Shown: positions 17,889-26,508 of the stretch, piece after piece
How positions within the stretch are numbered: position 1 is the stretch's first letter
Layout of the letters: every line of letters begins with the position of its first letter
Notes under the pieces: generated by a model
Databases searched by the model: none
What the model saw: the letters and a program-made list of their open reading frames with translations, nothing else
Told to the model about the DNA's origin: nothing
Assembly (NCBI GenBank): GCA_017543265.1
Contig: JAFYGI010000047.1
Coordinates: forward strand, 1-64,000
Origin: Bacillota bacterium
Lineage (GTDB): Bacteria > Bacillota > Clostridia > Lachnospirales > CAG-274
Length of the DNA stretch: 64,000 bases
Direction: 5' to 3'
Made by a program: the position numbers and the translations under genes

Positions 17889-19088
17889 ATGGGAATGAAC
17901 GATACGCCCTCGGGTGAGAGGATACACATAGGCTTTTTCGGCAGGCGCAACGCGGGCAAATCAAGCGTTGTAAATGCCTTTACAAATCAGGAGCTTTCGG
18001 TGGTTTCCGACACGGCGGGCACCACCACCGACCCCGTTTACAAATCAATGGAGCTTTTGCCCCTCGGCCCCGTAATGATAATAGACACCCCGGGCTATGA
18101 CGACGAGGGTGCTTTGGGCGAACTGCGTGTAAAAAAGACAAAGCAGGTTTTAAACAAGACTGACTGCGCCGTGCTTGTGACCGACTGCACCAAAAGCATG
18201 GGCGAGTGTGAAACGCAGCTTATAGGCCTTTTCAAACAGAAAAAAATACCCTATATCATAGTTAAAAACAAAACAGACCTGCTTAATGCCGTACCCGAAA
18301 ACACGGATACCGAGTTTTATGTAAGTGCCCTTAAAAACCAAAATATAAACGAATTAAGACAGCGTATAGCGGGGCTTGTGGACATAAGGGAAAGCGCCAA
18401 GCGCCTTGTGGGCGACCTTTTAAAGCCAAATGACGGCGTTATTCTGGTAATACCTATCGACAAGGCGGCACCGAAGGGCAGGCTTATCCTGCCGCAGCAG
18501 CAGACCATAAGGGATATACTGGAGTCGGGGGCGGCGGCGCTGACCGTAAGGGAAACAGAGCTTGAATATTTTTTGAAAAATACGCTTAAAAAGCCCGATC
18601 TGGTCATAACCGACAGTCAGGTGTTCGGTCTTGTAAATAAAATCGTGCCAAGGGATATAAAACTTACCTCGTTTTCTATTTTAATGGCCAGATACAAGGG
18701 CTTTCTGGAAACGGCGGTAAGGGGTGCGGCAGCTATAGAAAGCCTTAAAGACGGCGATAGGATAATGATATCCGAGGGCTGTACCCACCACCGCCAATGC
18801 GGCGATATAGGCAGCGTAAAACTGCCGAATATGCTTAAAAAATATACGGGCAAAAATTTTGATATTACGCTGACCTCGGGGCGCGAATTTCCCGAGGAGC
18901 TTTCGGAGTATAAATTGGTCATCCATTGCGGCGGGTGTATGCTTAATTCGCGCGAAATGGTGTACAGGATGAATACCGCCATCGATGCGGGCGTACCGTT
19001 TACAAATTACGGCGTGGCGCTGGCGTATATGCAGGGTATCCTGAAACGAACGACCGAAATGCTGCCCGAGGTGGAAGGAATACTGTGA
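17889..19088 (+). CDS. hydF: [FeFe]-hydrogenase maturation GTPase HydF
   Basis: This 399-residue protein is the scaffold that carries the diiron precursor of the H-cluster and delivers it to apo-HydA. The GTPase domain shows the P-loop GRRNAGKSS, switch AGTTTDP, DTPGYDD and NKTD. A dimerisation domain follows. The [4Fe-4S] site at the end has Cys298 (CTHH), Cys347 and Cys350 (HCGGC), the spacing known for HydF. All key residues are present. It is translated from ATG 17889 after AAGGAG and is followed 13 bases later by hydE. No hydG or hydrogenase gene lies in the window. Confidence 0.95.
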   Translation: MGMNDTPSGERIHIGFFGRRNAGKSSVVNAFTNQELSVVSDTAGTTTDPVYKSMELLPLGPVMIIDTPGYDDEGALGELRVKKTKQVLNKTDCAVLVTDCTKSMGECETQLIGLFKQKKIPYIIVKNKTDLLNAVPENTDTEFYVSALKNQNINELRQRIAGLVDIRESAKRLVGDLLKPNDGVILVIPIDKAAPKGRLILPQQQTIRDILESGAAALTVRETELEYFLKNTLKKPDLVITDSQVFGLVNKIVPRDIKLTSFSILMARYKGFLETAVRGAAAIESLKDGDRIMISEGCTHHRQCGDIGSVKLPNMLKKYTGKNFDITLTSGREFPEELSEYKLVIHCGGCMLNSREMVYRMNTAIDAGVPFTNYGVALAYMQGILKRTTEMLPEVEGIL

Positions 19089-19101
19089 TCCGGTGATAAA
19101 A

Positions 19102-20160
19102 ATGAACAATAAAGCCTTGATAGATAAACTTAATACAGAAAAACATCTCTCAAAAGACGAGTGGATGACCTTGTTTGACACTTGGGACGAGGACGACCGC
19201 AAATATGCGGCGAGTATTGCAAAAACCATAGCGCAGAGGATATACGGCAATAAGATCTACATCCGCGGCATAGTGGAGTTTTCCAATATCTGCCGAAACG
19301 ACTGCTATTACTGCGGTATACGCAGATCAAATACCGATGTTTCAAGGTATTGTCTGACGGAGGACGAGATACTCGGCTGCTGTGACGAGGGCTACGGGCT
19401 TGGCTTTCGTACCTTTGTACTGCAAAGCGGCGAGCATATTTTAAAACCCGAACAGGTGGCAGATGTCGTTAAAAAAATAAAAAAGGCGCACCCCGACTGT
19501 GCCGTTACGCTTTCGCTTGGCGAGGAGGAGTACGAGACCTATAAGCTTTGGCGCGAGGCGGGGGCGGACAGATATTTGTTAAGGCACGAAACGGCCAACG
19601 AGGCGCATTATAAAAAGCTGCACCCCGAAAATATGTCGTGGCAGCACCGCATGGACTGCCTTAAAAACCTGAAAAAGCTGGGTTATCAGACGGGTGCGGG
19701 CATCATGGTCGGCTCACCGTACCAAACAAACGAATGTCTGGCGGACGATATGCGGTTTTTTGAGTCCTTCAAGCCCGAAATGATAGGTATAGGCCCGTTT
19801 TTGCCCCATAAGGACACGCCCTTTAAGGACGAGCCGAAGGGCAGCTATGAGCTTACCCTGTTTTTGTTAAGCCTTTGCAGGATATTGCTGCCGTCCGTGC
19901 TTTTGCCTGCGACAACGGCGCTTGGCACCATCCATCTCAAAGGCCGCGAGGAGGGCGTTTTGGCGGGTGCGAATGTTATTATGCCAAACCTTTCGCCTAC
20001 TGCGGTAAGAAAAAAATATATGCTTTACGACAATAAGATCTGCACGGGGGACGAGTCCGCACAATGCCGCGGCTGTCTGGAACGCAGAATGAAAGCTATA
20101 GGCTATGAGATAGAAATTTCAAGGGGAGATCACAATGATAAAATTTGCGATATACGGTAA
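19102..20160 (+). CDS. hydE: [FeFe]-hydrogenase maturation radical SAM enzyme HydE
   Basis: This 352-residue radical SAM enzyme is known to act on the HydG-made Fe(CO)2CN-cysteine complex on the way to the diiron unit. The SAM-cluster motif CRNDCYYCG uses Cys64, Cys68 and Cys71. Family features include LQSGE, LSLGEEE, RYLLRHETAN, GPFLPHKDTPF and ANVIMPNLSP. A second cysteine motif of CX7CX2C form near the C-terminus (CTGDESAQCRGC) is kept, as in Thermotoga HydE. This fits HydE better than PylB or BioB. ATG 19102 is taken; a GTG at 19093 is possible. Its last 26 bases overlap the first nifH-like gene, so the two are coupled. Confidence 0.94.
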   Translation: MNNKALIDKLNTEKHLSKDEWMTLFDTWDEDDRKYAASIAKTIAQRIYGNKIYIRGIVEFSNICRNDCYYCGIRRSNTDVSRYCLTEDEILGCCDEGYGLGFRTFVLQSGEHILKPEQVADVVKKIKKAHPDCAVTLSLGEEEYETYKLWREAGADRYLLRHETANEAHYKKLHPENMSWQHRMDCLKNLKKLGYQTGAGIMVGSPYQTNECLADDMRFFESFKPEMIGIGPFLPHKDTPFKDEPKGSYELTLFLLSLCRILLPSVLLPATTALGTIHLKGREEGVLAGANVIMPNLSPTAVRKKYMLYDNKICTGDESAQCRGCLERRMKAIGYEIEISRGDHNDKICDIR

Positions 20161-20899
20161 GGGCGGTATAGGGAAATCCACGGCTGCCTGCAATATTTCG
20201 GCGGCGCTTGCCAAAAAGGGGCTTAAGGTAATGCAGATAGGCTGTGACCCAAAGGCCGACTCCACCGCGCTTTTACGCGGCGATAAGGCAATACCGACCG
20301 TGCTTGACGGTATCAGGGACAAGGGAAACGACATGAAACTGTCGGATGTGGTTTTTGAAAACGGCAGCGGCATAGTCTGTGTTGAAGCGGGCGGCCCCGT
20401 GCCCGGGCTCGGCTGTGCGGGACGCGGTATTATAAATGCGCTTGAAAGGCTTGAAGCCATGGGTGCTTACGATGTTTACAAGCCCGATGTCGTTATTTAT
20501 GATGTACTTGGCGATGTGGTCTGCGGCGGCTTTTCAATGCCTATGCGAAAGGGCTTTGCCGACAAGGTGTTTGTAATTACCTCGGGTGAGAAAATGTCGC
20601 GCTATGCGGCGGGAAATATCTGCCTTGCGGTGGAAAATTTCAAGGGCAGGGGCTATGCCTCGCTTGGCGGCATTATTTTGAACAGACGAAATGTCAAAAA
20701 CGAGGATGCGCTTGTTCGGGCGCTTGCCGAGGATTTTAATACCGAGATAACAGGCAGTATAGATCTGAGTGAGGATATACGCCTTGCGGAGGAAAAGGCT
20801 GTGCCCGTTTTGGATATTGCCCCCGAAAGTGCTGCTTCAAGGCAGCTTACGGAGCTTGCCTACAGGATATACGAAATTTGCGGAGGTAAAAAATGCTGA
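20135..20899 (+). CDS. Nitrogenase iron protein-like ATPase, first copy
   Basis: This 254-residue Fe protein homologue belongs to the NifH/BchL/CfbC superfamily of ATP-driven one-electron donors. The P-loop is GKGGIGKST (residues 8-16). The [4Fe-4S] ligands of the dimer are Cys94 (GLGCAGRG) and Cys130 (VVCGG), and switch sequence [11 protein letters not shown] is present. It is shorter than NifH (about 275-295). It overlaps hydE upstream and the component-1-like gene downstream by seven bases. Partner genes suggest it donates electrons to the short D and K homologues next to it. Nitrogen fixation itself is unlikely because no nifB, nifE or nifN is nearby. Confidence 0.93.
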   Translation: MIKFAIYGKGGIGKSTAACNISAALAKKGLKVMQIGCDPKADSTALLRGDKAIPTVLDGIRDKGNDMKLSDVVFENGSGIVCVEAGGPVPGLGCAGRGIINALERLEAMGAYDVYKPDVVIYDVLGDVVCGGFSMPMRKGFADKVFVITSGEKMSRYAAGNICLAVENFKGRGYASLGGIILNRRNVKNEDALVRALAEDFNTEITGSIDLSEDIRLAEEKAVPVLDIAPESAASRQLTELAYRIYEICGGKKC

Positions 20900-22212
20900 G
20901 GGCTGTTGAGTTTGAAAGACCGCGCAGCGTGAAGATAGGCTGTGCGCAAAAGGGCGCGTTTTTTATAGGCGGCCTTGAATACAATCCCCCTGCAAGGGGC
21001 GGCTGGAATATCGTGCATACGGGTATGCTTATCCCCGAGGCACACCAGATTTTTGCCTGTGCGCAGGGCTGTTTGCGCGGCGTTATTCTTACCGCTGCGG
21101 AGATGAACGCCCACGACAGGATGAGCTGGATATCGGTGTCCGAAAACGATATGTTTGACGGCAGCCTTGAAAGCGATGTTGTGGACGGGGTCTGCGATAT
21201 ACTTGAAAGGCTTGATAAAAAGCCCCGTGCCATACTTTTGTATTTAAGCTGCATACATCTTTTTGCGGGCTGTGATTTCGGCGCGATAATTGACGAGCTG
21301 CGGGGAAGATACCCCGATGTGGATTTTACGGATTGTTATATGACGCCTACCATGCGCACCACGGTAACGCCCGATGTCAAGATGCGCACGCAGCTTTACT
21401 CGCTTTTAAGGAAAATGCCGCTTGATAAAAAAAGCGTAAGCATTTTAGGCAACGATATGTACCCCGATACCGAAAGTGAGCTGTTTGAAATACTGAAAAA
21501 CGGCGGCTTTGTGATAAGAGATATACATTTTTGCAAAACCTATGACGAATATCTCGATATGGCAAAAAGCGGGTACAATATCACCACAAGACCCACCGCA
21601 AAGGCGGGCGGAGAGATACTTTCCGACAGATTGGGTGCGGAGCATATTTATATCCCCGCGGCCTTTGATTTTGACGAAATAGAAAATAATTATAAATTGC
21701 TTTGCGAAAGGCTTGGCGCGGAAAAGCCCGACCTTTCAAAATACCGCAAAAAGGCGGAGACAATGCTGAAAAAAGCCCAAAATATTATCGGCGATACGCC
21801 TATAGCAATAGATTTTCTGGCTGTGGCAAGGCAGTTTCAGCTTGCAAGGCTTTTACTTGAATACGGTTTTAACGTAAAATATATTATTGCCGATACCCTT
21901 AATTTTGAGGAGGAGCGGGAATTTGACTTTTTGGCGAAGAATTATCCCGATATTGAGATTTATTCCTCCGTGAATGTAAATATGCTCGGCATAGCCGACG
22001 AGCCGCACAAAAAGGTGCTGTCCATAGGGCAAAAGGGCGCGTTTTACTTTGCAAGCGACTTTTTTGTAAATTTGGTATCGGGCAACGGCTTATACGGATA
22101 CAAGGGGATAGAACAGCTTGCGGAAATGATGTCAGAAGCCTTTGAAAACCCAAAGGACAGAAAGGCTGTGCTTAAATTAAAGGGACACACCTGCGAAAGC
22201 TGTTTGGTATAA
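20893..22212 (+). CDS. Nitrogenase component 1-like protein, D-type, first copy
   Basis: This 439-residue oxidoreductase/nitrogenase-fold protein is shorter than NifD (about 480-490). Cysteines that may bind a cluster are Cys17 (IGCAQKG), Cys56 and Cys60 (a CAQGC pair), and Cys120 and Cys127 (LSCIHLFAGCD), roughly where NifD has its three P-cluster cysteines. A C-terminal CESC follows in the last seven residues. No obvious counterparts of NifD Cys275 and His442, the FeMo-cofactor ligands, can be seen. GGAGG precedes the ATG by six bases. It is paired with the next K-type gene. The substrate is unknown. Confidence 0.85.
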   Translation: MLRAVEFERPRSVKIGCAQKGAFFIGGLEYNPPARGGWNIVHTGMLIPEAHQIFACAQGCLRGVILTAAEMNAHDRMSWISVSENDMFDGSLESDVVDGVCDILERLDKKPRAILLYLSCIHLFAGCDFGAIIDELRGRYPDVDFTDCYMTPTMRTTVTPDVKMRTQLYSLLRKMPLDKKSVSILGNDMYPDTESELFEILKNGGFVIRDIHFCKTYDEYLDMAKSGYNITTRPTAKAGGEILSDRLGAEHIYIPAAFDFDEIENNYKLLCERLGAEKPDLSKYRKKAETMLKKAQNIIGDTPIAIDFLAVARQFQLARLLLEYGFNVKYIIADTLNFEEEREFDFLAKNYPDIEIYSSVNVNMLGIADEPHKKVLSIGQKGAFYFASDFFVNLVSGNGLYGYKGIEQLAEMMSEAFENPKDRKAVLKLKGHTCESCLV

Positions 22213-22256
22213 AGAATTTATTCAACACCCAATAAAAATTAATAACGGGAGAAAAA

Positions 22257-23399
22257 ATGAAAAACGCAACAAAGATAATAAGCTGCTATTCGGCGGATAC
22301 GGCGGGAGTATGCTCCGCCTTATACGAACTTGGCGGTATGGTAGTGGTACATGATGCATCGGGCTGCAACTCGACCTATTCCACCCATGACGAGCCGCGG
22401 TGGTACGACAAACGCTCCAAAATATATATTTCCGCCCTTACCGAAATGGATGCGATAATGGGCAACGACAAAAAGCTGATAAGCGACATCGTATCGGCGG
22501 CAGCCGACCAAAACCCCGCGTTTATTGCGGTCTGCGGCTCGCCTATGCCAATGATGACGGGCGTTGACTTTGGTGCTGTGGCACAGGAGATAGAACGGCG
22601 CACGGGCATTTTTACCTTTGCTGTTGATATAAACGGCACGCATAATTACTTAAAGGGTGCATCCGATGCACTTTTGACGATAGTTGAAAAATATACGCAA
22701 AAAACCGACAGGATAAAAAACGGCGTTAATATCCTCGGCGCGACCCCGCTTGATATACCGCTTAACGGCAACTTGAATTCGATTAAAAATTGCCTGAAAG
22801 ATTCGGGCTTTGAGGTCATCGCTTCAATGACGATGGACTGTACGCTTGGGGATATAAAAAGGTCTGCGGCGGCGGAAGTGAATTTGGTAGTGTCCTACAG
22901 CGGCATAGCGGCGGCGGAATTTATGCTTAGGGAATATAATATACCCTATGTGTGCGGCGTGCCTGTCGGCGGGGAGTTTTCAAAAATTCTGGCTGACAGC
23001 TTAAAAAACGTAAAAGAAAAAGCCTATCCCTGCTCCGAAAGACAGACCGCCGAAAACGGCATTTATATAATAGGCGAGGGCATATCCGCAGGCTCGCTTG
23101 CAAGTGCAATAACGCTTGAAACGGGCGAAAAAACAAGGGTAGTCTGTCCGCTTGACCATAATAAAGATATGCTTGCACAGGGGGATAGCGATATTTACGC
23201 CGAGGAGGATATAGAAAAGCTGCTTGTGCAAAATAAGCCAAAAGCGGTTATCGCCGACCCCTTGTATAAATTTATCGTGCCAAAGGACATTAAATTTATT
23301 GATCTGCCGCATTTTGCTTTTTCGGGCAGATGCTATGAAAGGTTTATGCCCAATTTGGCGGATGATACATTCATTTACACAGTAAGGAGAAAATTATGA
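22257..23399 (+). CDS. Nitrogenase component 1-like protein, K-type, first copy
   Basis: This 380-residue protein resembles NifK and related beta-type subunits at its N-terminus: Cys10, then [14 protein letters not shown] with Cys19, HDASGC with Cys37, and DEPRW, which parallel the NifK Cys70-Cys95 region. [10 protein letters not shown] matches the NifK stretch after that. AVCGSP near residue 94 could be the third P-cluster-type cysteine. The protein is far shorter than NifK (about 510-520). It starts 44 bases after the D-type gene and its stop overlaps the second nifH-like start by four bases. Role is unknown; it probably forms a heteromer with the D-type protein. Confidence 0.85.
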   Translation: MKNATKIISCYSADTAGVCSALYELGGMVVVHDASGCNSTYSTHDEPRWYDKRSKIYISALTEMDAIMGNDKKLISDIVSAAADQNPAFIAVCGSPMPMMTGVDFGAVAQEIERRTGIFTFAVDINGTHNYLKGASDALLTIVEKYTQKTDRIKNGVNILGATPLDIPLNGNLNSIKNCLKDSGFEVIASMTMDCTLGDIKRSAAAEVNLVVSYSGIAAAEFMLREYNIPYVCGVPVGGEFSKILADSLKNVKEKAYPCSERQTAENGIYIIGEGISAGSLASAITLETGEKTRVVCPLDHNKDMLAQGDSDIYAEEDIEKLLVQNKPKAVIADPLYKFIVPKDIKFIDLPHFAFSGRCYERFMPNLADDTFIYTVRRKL

Positions 23400-24160
23400 T
23401 AAAAATTGCAATTTACGGCAAGGGCGGTATTGGCAAATCCACCTGTACCGCCAACCTTGCGGCGGCGTTTGCCATGCTTGGCAAGCGTGTTATACAGATA
23501 GGCTGCGACCCAAAGGCCGATTCTACCATAAATCTTTTGGGCGGCATCCCCGTTATGCCCGTTATGAACTACCTGCGCGAGCACGACGACGAGCCCGACG
23601 ACATAAACGAGATATCAAAAATCGGCTTCGGAAACATACTCTGCATAGAAACGGGCGGTCCGACCCCGGGGCTTGGCTGTGCGGGCAGGGGCATTATAAA
23701 CACCTTTTCGCTTTTGGAGGAGCTGGAGCTTTTTGAGACCTACAAGCCCGATGTGGTATTGTACGATGTTCTTGGTGACGTGGTCTGCGGCGGTTTTGCA
23801 GCACCAATACGCGAGGGCTACGCTTCGCAGGTGCTTATAGTTACATCGGGCGAGAAAATGGCGCTTTACGCGGCAAACAATATCAACAGCGCCGTAAAAA
23901 ATTTTGAGGACAGAAGCTATGCAAGGGTGCGCGGTATCATTATGAACCGCCGCAGCGTTGAAAACGAGGAAGAAAAGGTCCGTGCCTTTGCCGACGGCGC
24001 GGGGCTTGAGATAGTGGCGGATATACCGCGCTCAAACGATATTATAAAGTACGAGGATATGGGAAAGACCGTGATAGAGGGCGACCCGAACTGCGAAACC
24101 GCAAAGTGCTTTTTTGCGCTTGCACAAAGGCTGATAGACGAGGACAACGAAAATGAGTGA
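23396..24160 (+). CDS. Nitrogenase iron protein-like ATPase, second copy
   Basis: A second 254-residue Fe protein homologue, clearly related to the first copy but not recently duplicated. P-loop GKGGIGKST, Cys95 (GLGCAGRG) and Cys131 (VVCGG) are all present, so it should bind ATP and a [4Fe-4S] cluster between two subunits. Differences from copy 1 lie in the insert after residue 48 ([11 protein letters not shown]) and in the C-terminal helices. It overlaps the genes on both sides (4 bases upstream, 8 downstream). A separate Fe protein for each component-1 pair suggests two distinct reductions. Confidence 0.93.
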   Translation: MIKIAIYGKGGIGKSTCTANLAAAFAMLGKRVIQIGCDPKADSTINLLGGIPVMPVMNYLREHDDEPDDINEISKIGFGNILCIETGGPTPGLGCAGRGIINTFSLLEELELFETYKPDVVLYDVLGDVVCGGFAAPIREGYASQVLIVTSGEKMALYAANNINSAVKNFEDRSYARVRGIIMNRRSVENEEEKVRAFADGAGLEIVADIPRSNDIIKYEDMGKTVIEGDPNCETAKCFFALAQRLIDEDNENE

Positions 24161-25439
24161 GGCATTTTATATAACGGTGGGGGAGCTGGCGGCACAGGGT
24201 GCCGACAATATCCCGGAGGAGCTTGTTTCATCAAAGCATCTTATATACAGCTCTCCCGCGACCCTTGATTTTAACTCTCCGGGCGCAAAGGGCTTTGGCG
24301 TAAAGCGTGCGGGGCTTGCAATACCGGGCTCGGTGATGCTGCTTGTTGCGCCTGCCTGCTGCGGCAGAAATACGGCGCTTTTAAACGAGCTTGGCTACTC
24401 CGAAAGATTTTTTTATCTTTTATTGGACGATACCGACATAGTGACGGGCAGGCACCTTACAAAGATACCCAAGGCGGTAAAGGAGCTTTGCGGCGAGCTT
24501 GACTACACCCCCTCTGCGGTGATGATATGTATTACCTGCGTGGATGCACTTTTGGGCACGGATATGGAGCGTGTCTGTCGTAAGTGCGAGGAGGCGGCGG
24601 GCGTGCCGACCGTTCCCGCCTATATGTATGCCCTGACGCGCGAAAAACGCCTGCCGCCTATGGCAGCGGTGCGAAAGTCGGTCTATTCGCTTTTAAAGCC
24701 GCAAAAAAGAATATCCAACGAGTGCAATATACTCGGCCATTTTGCGCCGCTTTTTGACGACTGCGAGCTTTACGATATTTTAAAGTCTGCGGGGATAAAA
24801 AAAGTACGCGAGCTTTCGCGCTGCAAGACCTTTGAAGAATATGAAGAACTTTCAAGGGCAAATTTCAATATAATTATCAATTCCGAGGCACGCTATGCCG
24901 CACAGGATATGGAAAAAAAGCTGGGCATACCGTCAATAGAGCTTGCAAGGCTTTACAGGCTTGACAAGATACAAAACCAGTACAGGCTTCTGGGTCGGGC
25001 GATAGGAGCCGAAACGGACGATACAAAGTATTACGGAGAAACACTAAAGGTTATAGAGGATTTTAAAACCAAGCATGGCAGTCTTACCTTTGCAATCGGT
25101 GAGTGCGTAAATGCGGACAGCTTTGAACTGGCGCTTGCTATGACGGAATACGGACACAGGGTAAGCGAAATTTACGGCACGGCGGGCGAGAGAAACTTTG
25201 TTTTTATAAAAAAATTGGCCGAGGTCTCGCCCGAAACAAGGATATTTTCAAACCTTTCGCCGACTATGCTCAATTACGAAAGAAAAACAAAAATAGATGC
25301 GGTGATCGGCGTTGATGCGCTTTATTATCACAGCGATATTAAGGGTATAGAATTTAACGACGAGATACAGCCCTTTGGCTACCGGGGCGTAAAGTTGCTG
25401 TTTGAAAGACTGGACAGGGCATTGGAGGAAAGGCTATGA
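24153..25439 (+). CDS. Nitrogenase component 1-like protein, D-type, second copy
   Basis: This 428-residue protein matches NifD more closely than copy 1. VAPACCG (Cys69, Cys70) stands where NifD has [18 protein letters not shown] where NifD has DIVFGGDKKL, and [13 protein letters not shown] (about Cys126, Cys129) where NifD has CPIGLIGDD. Two more cysteines follow (RVCRKC). The N-terminal 50 residues are unlike NifD. The C-terminal part has YYHSDIKG and [11 protein letters not shown]. No FeMo-cofactor ligand pattern is visible. It overlaps the preceding nifH-like gene by eight bases and the next K-type gene by four, so all three are probably made together. Confidence 0.85.
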   Translation: MSEAFYITVGELAAQGADNIPEELVSSKHLIYSSPATLDFNSPGAKGFGVKRAGLAIPGSVMLLVAPACCGRNTALLNELGYSERFFYLLLDDTDIVTGRHLTKIPKAVKELCGELDYTPSAVMICITCVDALLGTDMERVCRKCEEAAGVPTVPAYMYALTREKRLPPMAAVRKSVYSLLKPQKRISNECNILGHFAPLFDDCELYDILKSAGIKKVRELSRCKTFEEYEELSRANFNIIINSEARYAAQDMEKKLGIPSIELARLYRLDKIQNQYRLLGRAIGAETDDTKYYGETLKVIEDFKTKHGSLTFAIGECVNADSFELALAMTEYGHRVSEIYGTAGERNFVFIKKLAEVSPETRIFSNLSPTMLNYERKTKIDAVIGVDALYYHSDIKGIEFNDEIQPFGYRGVKLLFERLDRALEERL

Positions 25440-26452
25440 AAAAACTTTTAAAACATATTTCACCGCTTGCACCCGATGATTCGGGCGCCTGCTCCGTGCT
25501 TTACGAGCTTGGCGGCATTGTCGTTATCTGCGATGCGGGCGGCTGTGCGGGCAATGTCTGCGGCTTTGACGAGCCAAGGTGGTTTATGAAAAAATCGGCG
25601 CTTTTCAGCGCGGGCTTAAGAGATATGGATGCCATTTTAGGTCGTGACGACAGGCTTGTGTCAAAGCTTGCAAAGACAACGGAGCAGATAAGCGGCAGAT
25701 TTACCGCGATCGTGGGTACGCCTGTTCCCGCCGTTATTGCGACCGATTACAAGGCGCTTAAAAAAATGGCCGAGAAAAAAACGGGCATTCCCTGCATAAC
25801 CGTTGAAACAACGGGTACTCATCTTTACGACAGGGGCGAGGAGGCGGCTTATCTTGCACTTTTTAAGGAATTTGCAAAAGAAAAAAAGCAGGTCAAAAGG
25901 GGCAAGGTCGGCATAATAGGCGCTACACCTTTAAATACGGGGCTTGCAAAAGCGAATAAGATAATCGAAAAGTACGAAAATGCCGTGTGCTTCGGTATGG
26001 ACAGCGGCCTTGACGAAATTATAAATGTGTCCGAGTGCGAAAAGATAATAGTTATATCCAATTCGGGCATAAAGGCGGCGGAATATTTAAAAGAGAAATT
26101 CGGTATCGAGTATGAATTTGATTTTCCCTGCATCCCAGAAAATGTACTTGAAAGTGCAAAAATACTTGACGGCAAAAGGGTGCTGATAATCCATCAGCAA
26201 ATAGCCGCCAACGCTTTAAGGGATAAGATAAACGGCTGCGATGTGGATTGTGCGACCTGGTTTGACCTTGATAAAAATATTGCAATGGAAAACGATATCC
26301 AAATCAAAAACGAGGACGACCTTGCGGATATCGCAGATAATTACGATGTTATAATAGGGGATATTGCTTTTAAAAAGATAATCCCAATATTTAAGGGCGA
26401 GTATATTGATTTTCCGCATTTTGCGGCATCGGGAAGAATGTATGGACAATAA
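25436..26452 (+). CDS. Nitrogenase component 1-like protein, K-type, second copy
   Basis: At 338 residues this is the shortest of the four component-1 homologues. The N-terminus repeats the copy 1 pattern: DDSGACSVLYELGG (Cys19), CDAGGC (Cys32, Cys37), then an extra Cys42 and DEPRW. The position that is Cys in copy 1 (AVCGSP) is Thr here (IVGTPVP), so the cluster environment differs between the two pairs. The end (IDFPHFAASGRMYGQ) aligns with copy 1 ([16 protein letters not shown]) but stops early. It starts inside the last codon of the D-type gene. hypF follows after 56 bases. Confidence 0.84.
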   Translation: MKKLLKHISPLAPDDSGACSVLYELGGIVVICDAGGCAGNVCGFDEPRWFMKKSALFSAGLRDMDAILGRDDRLVSKLAKTTEQISGRFTAIVGTPVPAVIATDYKALKKMAEKKTGIPCITVETTGTHLYDRGEEAAYLALFKEFAKEKKQVKRGKVGIIGATPLNTGLAKANKIIEKYENAVCFGMDSGLDEIINVSECEKIIVISNSGIKAAEYLKEKFGIEYEFDFPCIPENVLESAKILDGKRVLIIHQQIAANALRDKINGCDVDCATWFDLDKNIAMENDIQIKNEDDLADIADNYDVIIGDIAFKKIIPIFKGEYIDFPHFAASGRMYGQ

Positions 26453-26508
26453 GTGAAAAACTCTGCTGCAAAATTATTTGAAATATCGGACTGAACGGGG
26501 GTGAAGCC

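Noticed and set aside
20135-26452. Nitrogen fixation genes
   Set aside because: The proteins are short, lack the FeMo-cofactor ligand pattern and no nifB, nifE, nifN or nifV is present in the window.
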